Assembly: GCA_001600455.1 (NCBI GenBank)
Contig: BCKC01000004.1
Span: 3,832,915-3,896,914 of the forward strand
From: Endocalyx cinctus
Lineage: Eukaryota > Ascomycota > Sordariomycetes > Amphisphaeriales > Apiosporaceae
Reading direction: 5' to 3'
DNA length: 64,000 bases
Made by a program: the position numbers and the translations under genes. Below the pieces are notes generated by a model. It was not told where the DNA came from and did no database searches. It worked only from the letters and a program-made list of their open reading frames with translations. Positions within the stretch are counted from its first letter, which is position 1. Each line of letters begins with the position of its first letter. Positions 34,144 through 46,606 of the stretch are shown one piece after another.

Positions 34144-34310
34144 GATAAGATAAAGTAGAGGTAGGTTATGCCTGAGTTTACGAAGGTTCTCCTACACGCC
34201 TCTACGGAACCATCTTTAAAAACCCCGGTCGTTTTTTTATCTTATCTTTTCCGTGTAACACAGTAAAAATTGTAAACTCGGGACGTTCTGTGGGCTGCAA
34301 GCTCACCTCC
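34144..34310 (-). repeat. Dispersed repeat copy B (inverted partner at 7820-7980)
   Basis: The reverse complement aligns with 7820-7980 along its whole length, with a 50-base identical block at the 34310 end. A 17-base T run follows at 34323-34340. It lies about 450 bp upstream of the NLR gene. Confidence 0.85.
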
Positions 34311-34756
34311 CGTAGAGAGATCTTTTTTTTTTTTTTTTCTCTTCTTCATATTGCAACATTCATCATGTTAACGAGGATACGACCATTAATCATGACGTAC
34401 CATGAACCGCCACCATTCATACTCTACGTAGATCATTCGATAAAAAGAGCCTTTCATTCGTCGGAAGTGCGTCGAGCGCGAATCCAACTTGCGCACTTCA
34501 CCAATACAGACAGGATAAAGCATCATGTGTAGGCGCAAAAAATGCACACAGAGCAGATTTCTCCAATCATCATCATGATAGTATATCTGCTTGGGAATCA
34601 CTCTTGAAAATCCTTTTTGCCACTTAGATGTTTGGAGGTATTCTGTCACCTCATTTAAATGTACATAGGTAAACATGCCAGGACCGCGATTCCTTTTTTT
34701 TTTTTTTTTCTTTGCACGCGTGTTTTCCTCTACATTTGTCAAGATAAATATTCGGT

Positions 34757-37700
34757 ATGCGAAGCTCTTCAGGTCTTACGTTACTTGTGGGGGAAGAGAG
34801 CTTGTCTTCTGACACCGGAGTAGATATCATTGCTGTTCACGGACTGAGTAAGTCTTGGGAGCCTTGGAACTCCCAGCCATCCAGCACAAGTGGAAGTCCA
34901 GCAAGTCTCTGGCTGCGCGACTGGATACCAAAGGATCTTTCCCCGGCAAGAGTATTCTTATACCAGCACCACCTATCAAACACCATTGATGACCTTGCTA
35001 TCATCAATACTGCAGAGAATCTCCTAGACGAACTCAAGAACCGAAGGTCAGGCAAAGCGCAAGTAAGGTCCCTTCAACCCTCTCAATTAATCTACCCTCA
35101 CAAACATTAGGAACCACGGCGAATTATTTTTCTTGGGCACAGTGTTGGCGGTTTAATTGTGAAGTACCTTCTCACTAAAGCATTCTGCGCAAGAGATGAT
35201 GAATTTCTGCACGAGATCGTCACAAGCACACTAGGAATCATCTTTTTTGGAACCCCCCAGTCGACTTCTTTACCGGACCTGCATACATCACTTTCACGGA
35301 TCATCGCCGGCCGACAGCCGACGAAAATCACCATGGTCGCCGTTAAGCTTATGTACCAGATCCTCGTCAATTTCCAGCGCTTGCCCTGGGAGAGCCTCCC
35401 GTGGAAAATTATCTCCTTCAATGAGCAATTTCCAATTTCGGAGAGCAAATTCTTAGTAAGTCTGACCGGATGCGCTCCTTTCTTCTACTTCAAGCCTTCA
35501 TACTCATCCGTATCTTTATTAGGCTTTCACTCCTGCGCAGACAAAGCTGTGGACTTTTCCGTCAATATCTCTGCCGCGTAATCATCATGTAAGAAATCTA
35601 ATATCTGTTATTAATATCTCTTGAGAATTCTTTAACATATATTGACGCAGGAATTGTGCCGTTTCGATTCACCTGATGATCCATCGTACACGATGGTTGT
35701 TCAATCAATGCGAGATATGATTCATAGATCTGACCCGACAGAACAAGTCTCGATACATCCGATTCTTCGATCAGTAGAGAAAGGTAAACTCTCCCTGTGG
35801 CGAGCAAGAAACCCGTGTGATGTTAACTAAATGTTACTAGGAATTCTGAATGACCTCACACATAACACTTTACCCTCCAGCAATCATAATGCACATCAAG
35901 GCACATGTAGTTGGATCTTCAAAAACCAGGACTTTAAATCCTGGTTACATGAGCGCCAGTCGCCGGTATTTTGGATTAGCGGCAAAGCTGGGACCGGCAA
36001 GACTACGTTAATGAGATATATTGCCAGCCACCTTAAGGAAAACATATCTCTCCCGTCTGATGCCTGTTATTTCTATTTCTCATTTCATGATGAGAAGACC
36101 GTGACAAATTTTTGGAGATCATTATTGTACCAGCTTTTGAAATCAATCACTAGCATGTCTGGTCACACTTTAGATGCATTGGGCAAGCTCACAGAGACAC
36201 GAGAAGTTATCGGTCCCGACTGGTCCTGGAATAATAACTTATTGTATGAGAGCTTTGGAAACTTACTCATGAAACGCAACATTTCCTCCACTTTCATAAT
36301 TATCGACGCTCTAGATGAGACCGATAACGGCGCCGAGCTTCTGTCCTCAATTCAGCTGCTACACAAGACACCACGCACTAAAAATTTCATTCACACTTGC
36401 GTCTCATCTCGGAAACACCCCCCCGATTTGACCTTCTTCAGGGAAATACGCATCGAGGACAACAATACCACCGACATACAGAAGTATCTCGACTATAAAC
36501 TCACCCCATGGCACAATTCAACTAATTCTTCTTTAAACCACCATGACATTATCCGAAGTATTAAGAATAAGGCAGAGGGAGTATTTCTGTGGGTCAAACT
36601 CACTACATCAGCACTTCTTTCCAATTCTTATCCAAAGTCATATCATTCCGCAATCGACATAGCAATGGAGCTACCACTGGACCTTGAAGCAGCTTATCTC
36701 AAGGTTTTAGTACAATTGCTGGATTCCCGTACAGCACGATATCACCGAGTTACACTGGATGCACTTATTCTTATCCTCTTCTCTAAGCGTCCACTCTCGA
36801 TTTTAGAGCTCCGAGATGCACTCGAAGTGCCGGGGACCGATGAAAAAGTGCAACATCTCAACACAAAAGCGAGCATACTGGGACTAAAATATCATCAAGG
36901 TCAAGGACGCATCACCCCACCCGACGATGCGTCTCAGCTGCTGGCTCTGTGTGGTGGCCTCGTGGAGATCTTGACCCCAGATTACTCTGCGAGACACGAA
37001 GATAAACACTTCTCTGGGTCTACCATCTGCTTTCTTCATCGCTCAGTTAAGGAATTTTTGATGGGTAAAAATTGCGATTTGTTCCCAACTACAGCAGAGA
37101 GTCACTTTCGAATTGCGCAGGTTTGCTTCTCATCGATCAAGAACGCTCATACAGTTTCTGGGCTCTTAGATGAAAACAAAGCCATATCTTCGCCATCCTT
37201 TATCATATATGCATTACAGCACGGTATGGAACATCTCAGTATCGCTAGCCGACTAGGCATAAAACCGCAGAATAAGGACATATGGTACTCCCCCATATTC
37301 CAACAGGAATTTATTGACATATGGTGCTTCTCATATAACCAACTTTTCAAGTCCTCCGAGTGCTTTAAGCCGGGTAGGACTAAAGCAGTACACATCATGG
37401 GTCATTTTGGCCTGCCGTGGTTTGATACAGCTGTCTGGGGAGGGAGCATAAAAGACATCAATCATAGAGATCACCATGGACAAACACCTCTGTCACACGC
37501 GGTAGCAATGGGCCATTACGATATATGCAAGCTCTTAATTGAAAGAGGAGCAGACTTGGACAATCGCGACTATGTATATGGTCAAACGGCGCTGGCTCTA
37601 GCTATACGCCATCAAAACGATAAAATTGTCAAACTCCTACTCGAATTTGGATGCGATGTTAATGACTGCAAAAGCGGTGTAACTCATTTATGGGTGGCAG

Positions 37701-39630
37701 TGAGCAGTGAGCATATAGAGATTGTTCAACTGCTTCTTGAAAGAGGTGCGGATCCGGAGTCTAAAAACATACATACTTGGGAGACTCCGTTATCGCAAGC
37801 CGCTGCACTCGGTTGCATTCCCATTATTTCGCTGCTCGTCAAATTCGGTGCTAGGATAACTAGCAGAGATAGACGTGGGTGGACGCCTCTTCATTTTGCT
37901 GCTAATAAGGGTAGAAGATTGGCTGTGGTGGAGCTGCTCAAAAACCGCAGTCAAGAAGAGCTTCATGAGTTGAAAGCTAACCTCGGTTCTACACATAACA
38001 CCTGGATTGATGTAGTTCTCAGATATATTATCATTGAAGCTTTGTACCCACAAGTCAGAAGCTGTGCTCAGTCGGAAGAAGTACCTACGTCTAACAAACC
38101 AGAACAGGAAAAGGCGCCAGATGAACCAGCCCGTTATCAACAGCCATCATCATCGGAGCGTAAACGCCTAAGAAGCGACTCAAATCTCGAAGACGATGAT
38201 GAATGGGAGAAGGAGGAACAGAGCCCTTCGGGCAAGCGTCTTCGTGACTCAAACCATGATGGGCGACGCTTTGCTTGTTCGTATCACAAGAGAAATGCGA
38301 CGAGATATGGAAACGGCGCATGTAACAGCACCGGTTTTAAATCTATTCATCGACTGAAGTAAGTTCATCCAAAAGGATTTGAATCTGCTTTTTTCCTATT
38401 CGTTTTCCCTTATGCACGTATGTGTGGAGGTCAACTAAATGAAACCGAGCTTACAAGAGAATAGACAACACTTGATACTTAAACACAAACGTTTCGATTT
38501 GGCCCGATGCCATATCTGTCAAGTACGCTTTCCACATGACGTGATCCAGGGCCACCAGCCGTGCGTAGAGCGAGAGCAAGCAAATGATTACGAGGACGGC
38601 TTCGATACTCAGCAGTATAATCAATTACAATCAACGTCACTTAGACCATCAAAAAGTTCTGAAAAAGAATGCTGGTACCGAATTTTTAAAATCCTGTTTC
38701 CAGATTGGCCCTCGAACGTGGATTTGCCAAGTCCATGTGAGTATTAACGTCTAAGCATTCTTCTCAGTGGACGTACATAAACCGTCGGTCTTGCGCATAC
38801 CTTATTAATATTCAGTTACAGATCAGGACGAACACCAATCCGTGATATTTCGCTCGCAAGCATATAGAGATAGCCAGAATATTGAGATACCGCATGAGGC
38901 TATTCATGAGATTATAAACGCTAATGGTGATGAGGTAGAAATCAGACAGGTCATACAGAGGTACTGGAGGGGTGCATTAGCTCGTGTTCTAGGTTATTCT
39001 GCTACAACTGGGCCTCCCCAATTCTCCCAAGGAACTGTCACTGAATCACCTGTTATTTCCCCATCTCGTACTTCGGACTTGCCATTGACAGGAATTACTG
39101 CGAACACTTCAACTATGAATCAACAATGGAACCCATCACTTGAGTATCGACAGGCCTCGGATACGAGAATTCAGCCTACAGATAGTACCCCGGAACAGTT
39201 GGAAGACTTTGGACAGTATCTACCATACCCAGGACTGGTAACATGGCCCCACCCCAGCGGGCAAAGCCATGCTCATGGCTCTTCTTTTGGACAGCATAAT
39301 TCCAATTCCTTTTTCTCAACAAATGCCAGCTCTGCTATACTCTCTGATAATACGAGTTTATCTGACTATGGGTACTCTGGGAATGGCCTGTGGGTAAATG
39401 GCGGAAGCAGTGATTTCTCATTAATGAACTCGACACCGTGGCCAGCAGGGCTTGAGTACCAGTTACCACCCACGTCCACCAGACAAAGTGACCAGGACCG
39501 GATTCAACCTGATTACACATATCAAGAAAACCAATCGCATCAAATTCGGAGAAATGATCTCGCTAGTGATAGTCAGAATCTGTCACTAGCTAGCGCCACA
39601 CCCAACCGCCAATACCAGCCTCAGCAGTAG
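34757..39630 (+). CDS. Fungal NLR: alpha/beta-hydrolase, NACHT, ankyrin, integrated zinc-finger module
   Basis: Seven exons join in frame: 34757-35062, 35111-35455, 35523-35588, 35651-35783, 35841-38358, 38465-38736 and 38822-39630 (38816 also possible), 1482 aa. Residues about 15-215 form a SesB-like alpha/beta-hydrolase (DIIAVHGLSKSW, RRIIFLGHSVGGLIVKYL, GIIFFGTPQST; nucleophile in GHSVGG). A linker ends ELCRFDSPDD. NACHT follows, with TCSWIF, Walker A GKAGTGKTT at 331-339 and Walker B FIIIDALDETD near 436. Five ankyrin repeats lie at about 817-990. After a basic/acidic linker comes FACSYHKRN...HRLKQHLILKHK...CHIC, a fungal Cys/His finger, with its usual WYRIFKILFPDW...PSPY partner and a Gln/Ser tail. 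NLRs act in non-self recognition and regulated death. The last 39 codons after TAG still look coding. Confidence 0.88.
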
Positions 39631-40264
39631 CAGCCTGGTACGCCTGTCCAAGCTAGGGAAAATGATTAGCCTCAGGCTTTGGCTAGTCCTGCAGAGCCCA
39701 CTGAGGAGTCTGATAATTCCCCTGTTAACAGCCGGACCGGGGGAAAATGATAATGTGGGAACATAAAAGCACCACAACGAGCCGCATTCAACCTGTCTAC
39801 TTCGCGATCACTGTGGATTTAGTCAGTCTACCAGTCATGATTAAAAGGTTGAATGAAGTAAAGTGGAAACTATTTTCATGTGGAATTATATGATATATGA
39901 TGAATGAATGAATAAATGAAAAGATCGTGTGCGGACAGAATGCTTCTGGAGGTATTGATGTAGGGTGAGAAATAGGATATTCTAGTAGTTGACTCTCAAA
40001 GTAACTGTGCGCAGCGCAGATTATAGCATCGTTATAAGTTGCCTGATGAGCTGTCTTACATCTTTAAGAATTAATTGGAGTGATAAAATCTTCGAAAGAG
40101 TTGGAGTGGGCTATCTCATGGGCCAGTGCATTTCGTCTGACGTATGGATAATCGAGATTTTATAAGTCATAAGGAATATTTATATAATCCGGAGTTGAAA
40201 CACAGCAGCCCACTAAGCTTCCTTACACCATTCTGTTCATCTCGAAAATTAAGCTCCAATATGG
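39631..40264. other. Intergenic; eroded 3' coding tail of the NLR at its start
   Basis: 39631-39750 continues the NLR frame with one further TAG (39667) and a TGA (39748). The remainder is AT-rich spacer between convergent genes. Confidence 0.5.
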
Positions 40265-42370
40265 CTATTTCCCGTCCAGCCGCCTTCCGAAAACTTGGTC
40301 CCATAACATCCAATCTTCGCTATCAAGGTCAAATTCAATATCGTCACCTAGATCAAGAGTCCCATTCACGTTGTTCAATAGTACATCCATGTCATTACCA
40401 GGGGATGGACCAACGTGCGGTACCGGTGCTGTGTCTGTCGTACAAAAGGTATTTAGATTGTCACGCCTATGTCTTTCTTCTTTATTTGGAATATTTGCTT
40501 GACGGGAAGCGCGTAGCGTTGTTATAAAAGCCGGTTCTGACATGTCACCGTCGCTTCGCGGATTGACATCCCATGCTTTCAACGCCAACCTCGAAATCAG
40601 CACTGGCAGCCCCTGTTTCGATTCCAGAAGTTCTGTAGGGTGATTATTGTACATCCGTTCGATCCTGTCCCAAGCGGCGTCCCTTTCTTCCGGCGAGAGA
40701 AAATCCGACCGTCGGATGGTGGTTAACGTCAGAGTCAACGCGTCCCACGAGCCCCAAATGAATAAGGGCCTAATATACCACTTAAACGGACCGAGGCCTC
40801 CGTGAGCGCAGACGGCCGCGTCCGTGTCCATGGTCTTTTGAGCTAACTGAAGTAATTCTTTCCTCTTTGCGTCGGTGGTGGTCTGGTTCCTCAGTTTAGA
40901 GAGGGGAACCCGCAGGCGTATGGCGTTAAGCCCCGACCTGGTCAATGCGATGACCAGAAAATGCAGCGGGATGACAACATCACAATACCGGATATAGTTC
41001 TCTTCGACTTCTCTCTCGGCCTCGCCGGTTACCTTCTCGACATCGACATCCTCTTTGCGCTGCCAGCAAGGTTTAAACGAGGTCGCGGTCTTCAAGAGTG
41101 CGCTAAAGTGTAATCCGACGGCTGAACGCGCTAGGCAGAAAAACATATCCGTGACTCCCTTCACCTCCTCCGGAGGCTCGGTCATCCCCGGCCAGATCTG
41201 ATCGTCGTTAATGTTTAAGGGCTGCTTTACGTCGAAGTCGCCTGGCGCGATCGCCACGCCGGTGCCCGACATCTGGCTAGAAATGCCATCGAGAGGCATG
41301 AGCTGATAAAAGAGCCGTCGCCTCATCTCCACATCGAATGGCAGCAATCCCAGTTTCTCCCCGTCGCGGTGAAGCCCCATGCGTTGCCCTATGCGGATTG
41401 CGACGCCGGTCAAGATCCAGTACGTGTGTGGATCATAGTAGGTTCGGGTAGATAAGAGGAATAGGACGAGCGCTTGCAGGGCAGTCATCTCGGTCGTTTT
41501 CAAAAACGACGCGTTTACGAGAGCTTGCCGCGTTGCGAAATGAAATCTTCTAATTAGCGTATCTCTTGACTCGCTCAATCTTTTGAAGCAATCGTCATCC
41601 GTCATCGAGAAAATAGCAAAATGGTAAATAGCAAACAGCAGACACTCATCAGCTTTCGAAGCTGTTTCAGGCTCCAGTGAAACTGTCTCAACCATCTTGG
41701 AAGTAGTCGGGATATGCAGAATTTTACATAGAGGCTCCACGCTTTCGACGTGTATTTTCCAGAGGAGCATAGCCTCGTCATGCGTTGGGTGATAACGATA
41801 AACGCTCTGTTGATGCCCTATAAATGTTGCCGTAAAGGGATCCGGTATGAAGCATTCTCCCTGATCGGTATCTACATGATCGTCATCTCCCTCGTCTTCG
41901 GGCATTCGATGCATATCATCATCCCCCAAGCTCTGCCAAAATTTGCTGTTGATGTACCTTGACTTGCCCTCGGCGGCAATGAGCTTGCCGGTGGCAGATG
42001 TCGCGATATTATCAGAACTTATAAAGGCCTGATCCTGAGGCGTCTCTTCGGTAGTGGAAGGAGTATCTTCCTCTTCCTTTGGTAGGAGCCCATGCTCAGC
42101 TAGGATGCGCTCGTATCGAGCGAGTTTCTCACTGATGCTGATGACTCCTTTCTTTTTCCTCCGCGGTGGCGCAGGTGCTTGGTAAATGCACTCAAGGTTG
42201 GCCTTAATGCAACTAGAACATCTTGGAATTAATTTATCACACCTTACTTTACGTTTTGCACACATCCTGCATGAATAATATGCCAGGTTAGGTTGGAGTG
42301 GGGCTCCATGATAGGTGCGATGGCCCGAGAAATCAGTTGGTGGCGCCGGGACTTGTGGGTTATCGGGCAT
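40265..42370 (-). CDS. Zn2Cys6 transcription factor
   Basis: Intronless, 701 aa. The binuclear cluster CRMCAKRKVRCDKLIPRC, then CIKANLEC, has spacing C-x2-C-x6-C-x6-C-x2-C-x6-C at residues about 34-62. A basic linker (PPRRKKKG) and a short coiled coil (ISEKLARYERILAEHGLL) follow. The middle-homology domain (about 215-560) has ALVLFLLSTRTYYDPHTYWI, AIRIGQRMGLHRDG and EMRRRLFYQLMPLDG, typical of Fungal_trans. Such regulators bind CGG-type sites and often control adjacent metabolic genes. The nearby FAD monooxygenases and MFS transporter are candidate targets by position only. An acidic C-terminus (DLGDDIEFDLDSEDWMLWD) could be the activation domain. Confidence 0.93.
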   Translation of the reverse strand: MPDNPQVPAPPTDFSGHRTYHGAPLQPNLAYYSCRMCAKRKVRCDKLIPRCSSCIKANLECIYQAPAPPRRKKKGVISISEKLARYERILAEHGLLPKEEEDTPSTTEETPQDQAFISSDNIATSATGKLIAAEGKSRYINSKFWQSLGDDDMHRMPEDEGDDDHVDTDQGECFIPDPFTATFIGHQQSVYRYHPTHDEAMLLWKIHVESVEPLCKILHIPTTSKMVETVSLEPETASKADECLLFAIYHFAIFSMTDDDCFKRLSESRDTLIRRFHFATRQALVNASFLKTTEMTALQALVLFLLSTRTYYDPHTYWILTGVAIRIGQRMGLHRDGEKLGLLPFDVEMRRRLFYQLMPLDGISSQMSGTGVAIAPGDFDVKQPLNINDDQIWPGMTEPPEEVKGVTDMFFCLARSAVGLHFSALLKTATSFKPCWQRKEDVDVEKVTGEAEREVEENYIRYCDVVIPLHFLVIALTRSGLNAIRLRVPLSKLRNQTTTDAKRKELLQLAQKTMDTDAAVCAHGGLGPFKWYIRPLFIWGSWDALTLTLTTIRRSDFLSPEERDAAWDRIERMYNNHPTELLESKQGLPVLISRLALKAWDVNPRSDGDMSEPAFITTLRASRQANIPNKEERHRRDNLNTFCTTDTAPVPHVGPSPGNDMDVLLNNVNGTLDLGDDIEFDLDSEDWMLWDQVFGRRLDGK

Positions 42371-43416
42371 GTTCGCATCTTCAGTTAGACGGCGTATTTT
42401 ATTCTATTCGGTATTAATTTCTAAGTGATTAATATAATTGATGGTCACTCTGTGTTATCATTATAATATTTTCATATGGTTAATGATTAATTCAGAATCA
42501 TGTACGGAGTAGGGAGTAAATAAGATGGATTAATTACGTTCCGATCCTTATACTATAGTGTCTGAGGTTATTGCCGAATGAAGTTAGTCACATTATTAAA
42601 GCCGACAGAGATGAGCATGAGAGGGAACGCAGCTCATTTCATAATTGACAAAATAAGTGAATGAGATTCGAAGCCATGTTATCTTCACTTTAAAAACTGA
42701 TATTGCTCGTGACATGAATTTCTAGACGCCCCTAACAATTGAGGAATCATCGCTCGTGAATTTTAGTAAACATATATAATTATATTCTGACCGTATTGAA
42801 TCGAAGTTATGATGACTCGCACGATTGTTGTATGAACGGCTCCGCCGCAACCCCAGCCGCCAAAACCAGCAAGGTCCGCCGCATTTTCGTACGATGACGA
42901 TAATAAATTTCAAGCGGGTCATATATCTTGTGTTCTATTGTCCGAAATAACATTATTATTTCGCAAGAGCCCAACCTAGTCTCGCTATGCTACCGCCAAC
43001 AAGCCCTAGGTTACGACACAGCTGCGCGTGTATGGCGTCCCTTTTGTCGAATCGGCTAGCCAAGATGTGCTCATATACACACCGAGAAACACTTATGAGA
43101 GCATAAATGTAAGATAAAGGTCGAGTAAGGCGCGGATAGCGGTTACTGATGAACTACAAGTGTCATGAAAGACATGGAAGAAAAACTGGTCGCCAAATTC
43201 GGACGGAGCAGGCTTAAATATTAACAGGTAATAGAGAAACACAAAATCGAGGTGAAAAAGTGGCACAGGAAAAATCTACCAAATTACTTCTTTTCCAAAT
43301 ATTTTATGGACGTGGAGGGCTTGCCGACTCCCAGCAAGAGACCCGAGCCCATCATATTTTGGGATTCCTAAAAATGCAAAGAGATCTTACGTCACCGCCT
43401 AGACATTATTCCGTAA
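42371..43416. other. Intergenic upstream of the Zn2Cys6 gene
   Basis: AT-rich, no gene; a TACGGAGTA word lies at 42503-42511. Confidence 0.5.
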
Positions 43417-44045
43417 CTAAGCGCGTATATCGCCGATAGACTGGCGGGTGTCGGATGGAAAGGGCAGTGGGAGAGAGTGATAGACGACGCCTTTGGTCAA
43501 CCCGATCGCCCCGATGTTATAAGCGACCATCCCAGGACCGAAGCGGACTTTGAAGTGAATCTCTGCCCACGCACTCTCTCGATAGCAGGCACGGTAAGGT
43601 CGCACTGTCTAAGCGAAAAGAATTCCTCGTGCTCAAACCGTTGTTTGGAAGCAAATTTAGTAATAGGGATTTCTCCTAGGCCGTAACGAGCGTATCTGAT
43701 CTCCTGATCCAAAGCAGGAAAAAGAAACTTCAAAGTTTCACCTAGAATTAACGAGGCCATCCAAATCTTTTCGTAATTGTTGGCTGGTTAAAAAAAGTTC
43801 ATCCCCAGGTGAAAGAGTAGGAAACGGAAATCGTGCAGCTTGGGACAGATCAAGCCATACAGAAAAATCGCGCTAAAGAAGAGTTGATCCTCTCCAAAGT
43901 TAAGCCACGCATTCTGCACGATCTGGTCCCTCCAGGCTCGCGAGTCTCGTAGGCTCTTACATAATGCGCTGTCGCCAGCTTCAAGACGAATGGAGAGCCC
44001 GGCTGGGGTCGGTAAAACTATACATCTACGTTCCAACCAGTTCAT
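43417..44045 (-). pseudogene. Unassigned coding-like relic
   Basis: Minus-strand pieces read like protein but are broken. 44045-43788 contains GDSALCKSLRDSRAWRDQIV, then QNAWLNFGEDQLFFSAIFLY, and ends at TAA (43788-43790). The same frame resumes as ANNYEKIWMASLILGETLKF and continues to 43497. A shifted frame (43605-43417) then reads AEIHFKVRFGPGMVAYNIGA. One stop and one frameshift would be needed, so this is probably a decayed gene. I cannot name the family. Confidence 0.3.
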
Positions 44046-45229
44046 ATGGTTCTGCCGCTAAGTTCAGCTTCAGAATGGTCGAGGAACTCAGACTGCTCAA
44101 AACACCCGAAAACGCACTGGAAAACTTTCGCCAAGAAGAAGCTGCGGATCGCTCTTCTGAAGAGGACTTCCAGGACGACGTGCCCAGATAGCTGCCAAAT
44201 ATATCAAGTCGTTATTTACTGGACAAATCACTTGGTAGCGGACCTAGGCGGAAGACTGAAAAGTCGCGGCGTCTTAGTGTCAAGAAGCATCTGGGTGGTG
44301 ATAATCCTCCCATATCAGGCCGATAAGCCTGCTTCAGGGTGAATGGCCTGGCAAATGGCTAAGCTATACCGAGGATGAAAGGCACACTCGTTGACGATGA
44401 AATCTTTATACAAGACAGTCAACATTTGAATTTTATCATCTTTATCAATTTGACAGCGTGAGCTTCTCCTTTTTCCTTTTTTTGCTTTTCTCTAGTCGCG
44501 ATATATACACAAGCAAGGGAGGTTTTCTTCCAGATGTGTCGATAGAGTAAAATTAAACCCGACTTACTTTAACATATAACTAGTGAAATGTTCTCTTTGT
44601 ATCGAATTGTATGAGTTCGAAGGCTTCTTGAATACGCCATATGCACGACTTACTGCGATTTTTCAAGATATACATACACCAGATCTTCGTTGGTATGATG
44701 TATAGAAAAACCCCTATCTGTTCGGTGTAAGCAGGTACGCATGCAGCGTACCTTAAGTACTGCACTTAGTGTATGGCCTACCTAAATTACAGCGCCCAAA
44801 TGGCCGAATACAGTACCTTAACGCGCCAACTTCAATTTACCGGATTGCGTAATTTAAGCCAGAGGTTTATAAACCCCAAATTGATAATGCGAAATGCAGC
44901 TTAGAGATGCATATCGTAGGATTCTCTCTCGAAATAAAAAGCACGATGACGGAGTGAGAGCATACAGTTAGGAAAATAGACAATTAGACTCCTTAGAGTC
45001 GGCATTAGTCCGTCTCCGTTGCATCGCTTCGTCTGCTGTCCTCCTCGTCGGAATCTGCGCTTATTTCGCCAGCCTTGATCTCCGTATACATTCAGTTCAA
45101 TTATAGGTATAATTTCATCATGTATAATTCATTGACGTCTTCTGTAAACTTATGCCATGAGTTTCCGTGTCTTCTCCTTTTTCTGTATCCGCCAGGAAAC
45201 CCACCAAAGCACCGCAAGAAACACTCAAC
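44046..45229. other. Intergenic upstream of the MFS gene
   Basis: No gene supported. Minus strand near 45010-45080 reads an acidic peptide (GEISADSDEEDSRRSD) ending in a stop, perhaps the eroded end of a lost gene. The rest is AT-rich. Confidence 0.4.
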
Positions 45230-46606
45230 ATGTTCAACGAAAGAGAGAGGTCGGTTAGTTCTGATACAGAGCTAGCCAAGCTATCAGGCGACCTAGACGG
45301 CCCTTCTTCTCCTGCTATCCCGCCACCGCCCAATGGCGGGCTCCGAGCCTGGCTTCAAGTTCTTGGCGCCTTCTTCTTAAACTTCAATACCTGGGGAATG
45401 CTGAACACCTTCGGGACCTTTCAATCTGTTTACTCCAATGATATACTCAGTACCTCATCCGAGTCCGCAATCTCGTGGATTGGATCTATCGAGGCGTTTT
45501 TGATGTTGATTATCGGAGTTCTTTGCGGCCGAGCTCTCGATGCCGGGTACTTCTATACCGATATCATAGTGGGCACGATCTTGGAGGTTCTCGGTATTAT
45601 GCGTAAGTAGCCACCTCTACTCAAGTAGAGGCCAAGCAAGACGTAAAAATGCCTATTCAACCTCTGACGACATTCCACAGTGACCTCGATAAGCACCCGA
45701 TACTGGCATTTTCTTCTAGCACAAGGTATACTCACCGGCATTGGCGCGGGGATGGTCTTCATTCCCAGCGTGACCATTGTGGGTACGTATTTTTCGACTC
45801 GTCGATCAACAGTCTTCGGTATTACTGCGGCCGGCTCTAGTATTGGAGGTATCATATATCCCATTTTACTCCAACACTTAATCCGAGAGATTGGATTTCG
45901 CTGGGCCGTTCGGGTTATGGGTTTCATAATCTTAGGCACGCTCCTCATATCCATATTAGTCATGAAGCCTCGTCTCCCTCCACGCAAGTCAGGCCCCCTG
46001 ATAAATACCGAAGGATTGAAGAGTACCTTGTTCCTGAGCTGGTTAGCGGCGGTGTTCATCACTTTCATCGGCCTTTACGTACCCTTCTTTTACGTCGAGC
46101 AGCTTGCCTATAGCCTCGATGTCTCCTCGACACTGGCCCCTTATCTTATCATCATCATGAACGCCGCCTCAATCGTCGGCCGCATCGCTCCATCGATGGT
46201 CGCCGATAAGATTGGTACGCTATCCGTTATGATCCCGTCTGTAGCTCTGTCTGGAATTATCATATTGGCTTGGATTTCGATCAAGACGCAAGCATCGCTC
46301 GTCACCGCCGCCATCTTTTACGGCTTTATCAGCGGCTCGGTCCAGGCCGTAATACCTGCCACTGTGCCGCTGCTTTGGCCAGATCTTTCGATGCTCGGCA
46401 CCAACATCGGCATGACGCTCTCGGCCACCGGTCTGGGATTGCTCGTCGGGGGCCCAGTAGCTGGCGCTATTTTAGATCATCAGTCTGACTCAGGCGCTGT
46501 CTTTTGGGGTGCTTGGGCATTTAGTGGCGTTTTTGTTTTGGTGGGCTCTATCTTGTTGACTGTTGTCCGCGTGTTGAGGGTTGGTTTCACCTTGAATAAG
46601 GCGTGA
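45230..46606 (+). CDS. MFS transporter, monocarboxylate-transporter type
   Basis: Two exons, 45230-45602 and 45681-46606, give 432 aa. ATG at 45230 starts MFNERERSVSSDTE; the frame extends upstream without an ATG. After a polar N-tail the first helix begins at PNGGLRAWLQVLGAFFLNFNTWG, the MCT signature region. About 12 hydrophobic spans follow, including LAQGILTGIGAGMVFIPSV and the GTYFSTRRSTVFGITAAGSSIGG loop, then GRIAPSMVADKIG in the second half. Fungal members move monocarboxylates, riboflavin or secondary metabolites across the plasma membrane. It lies between the Zn2Cys6 factor and the HET gene. Substrate cannot be read from sequence. Confidence 0.92.
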
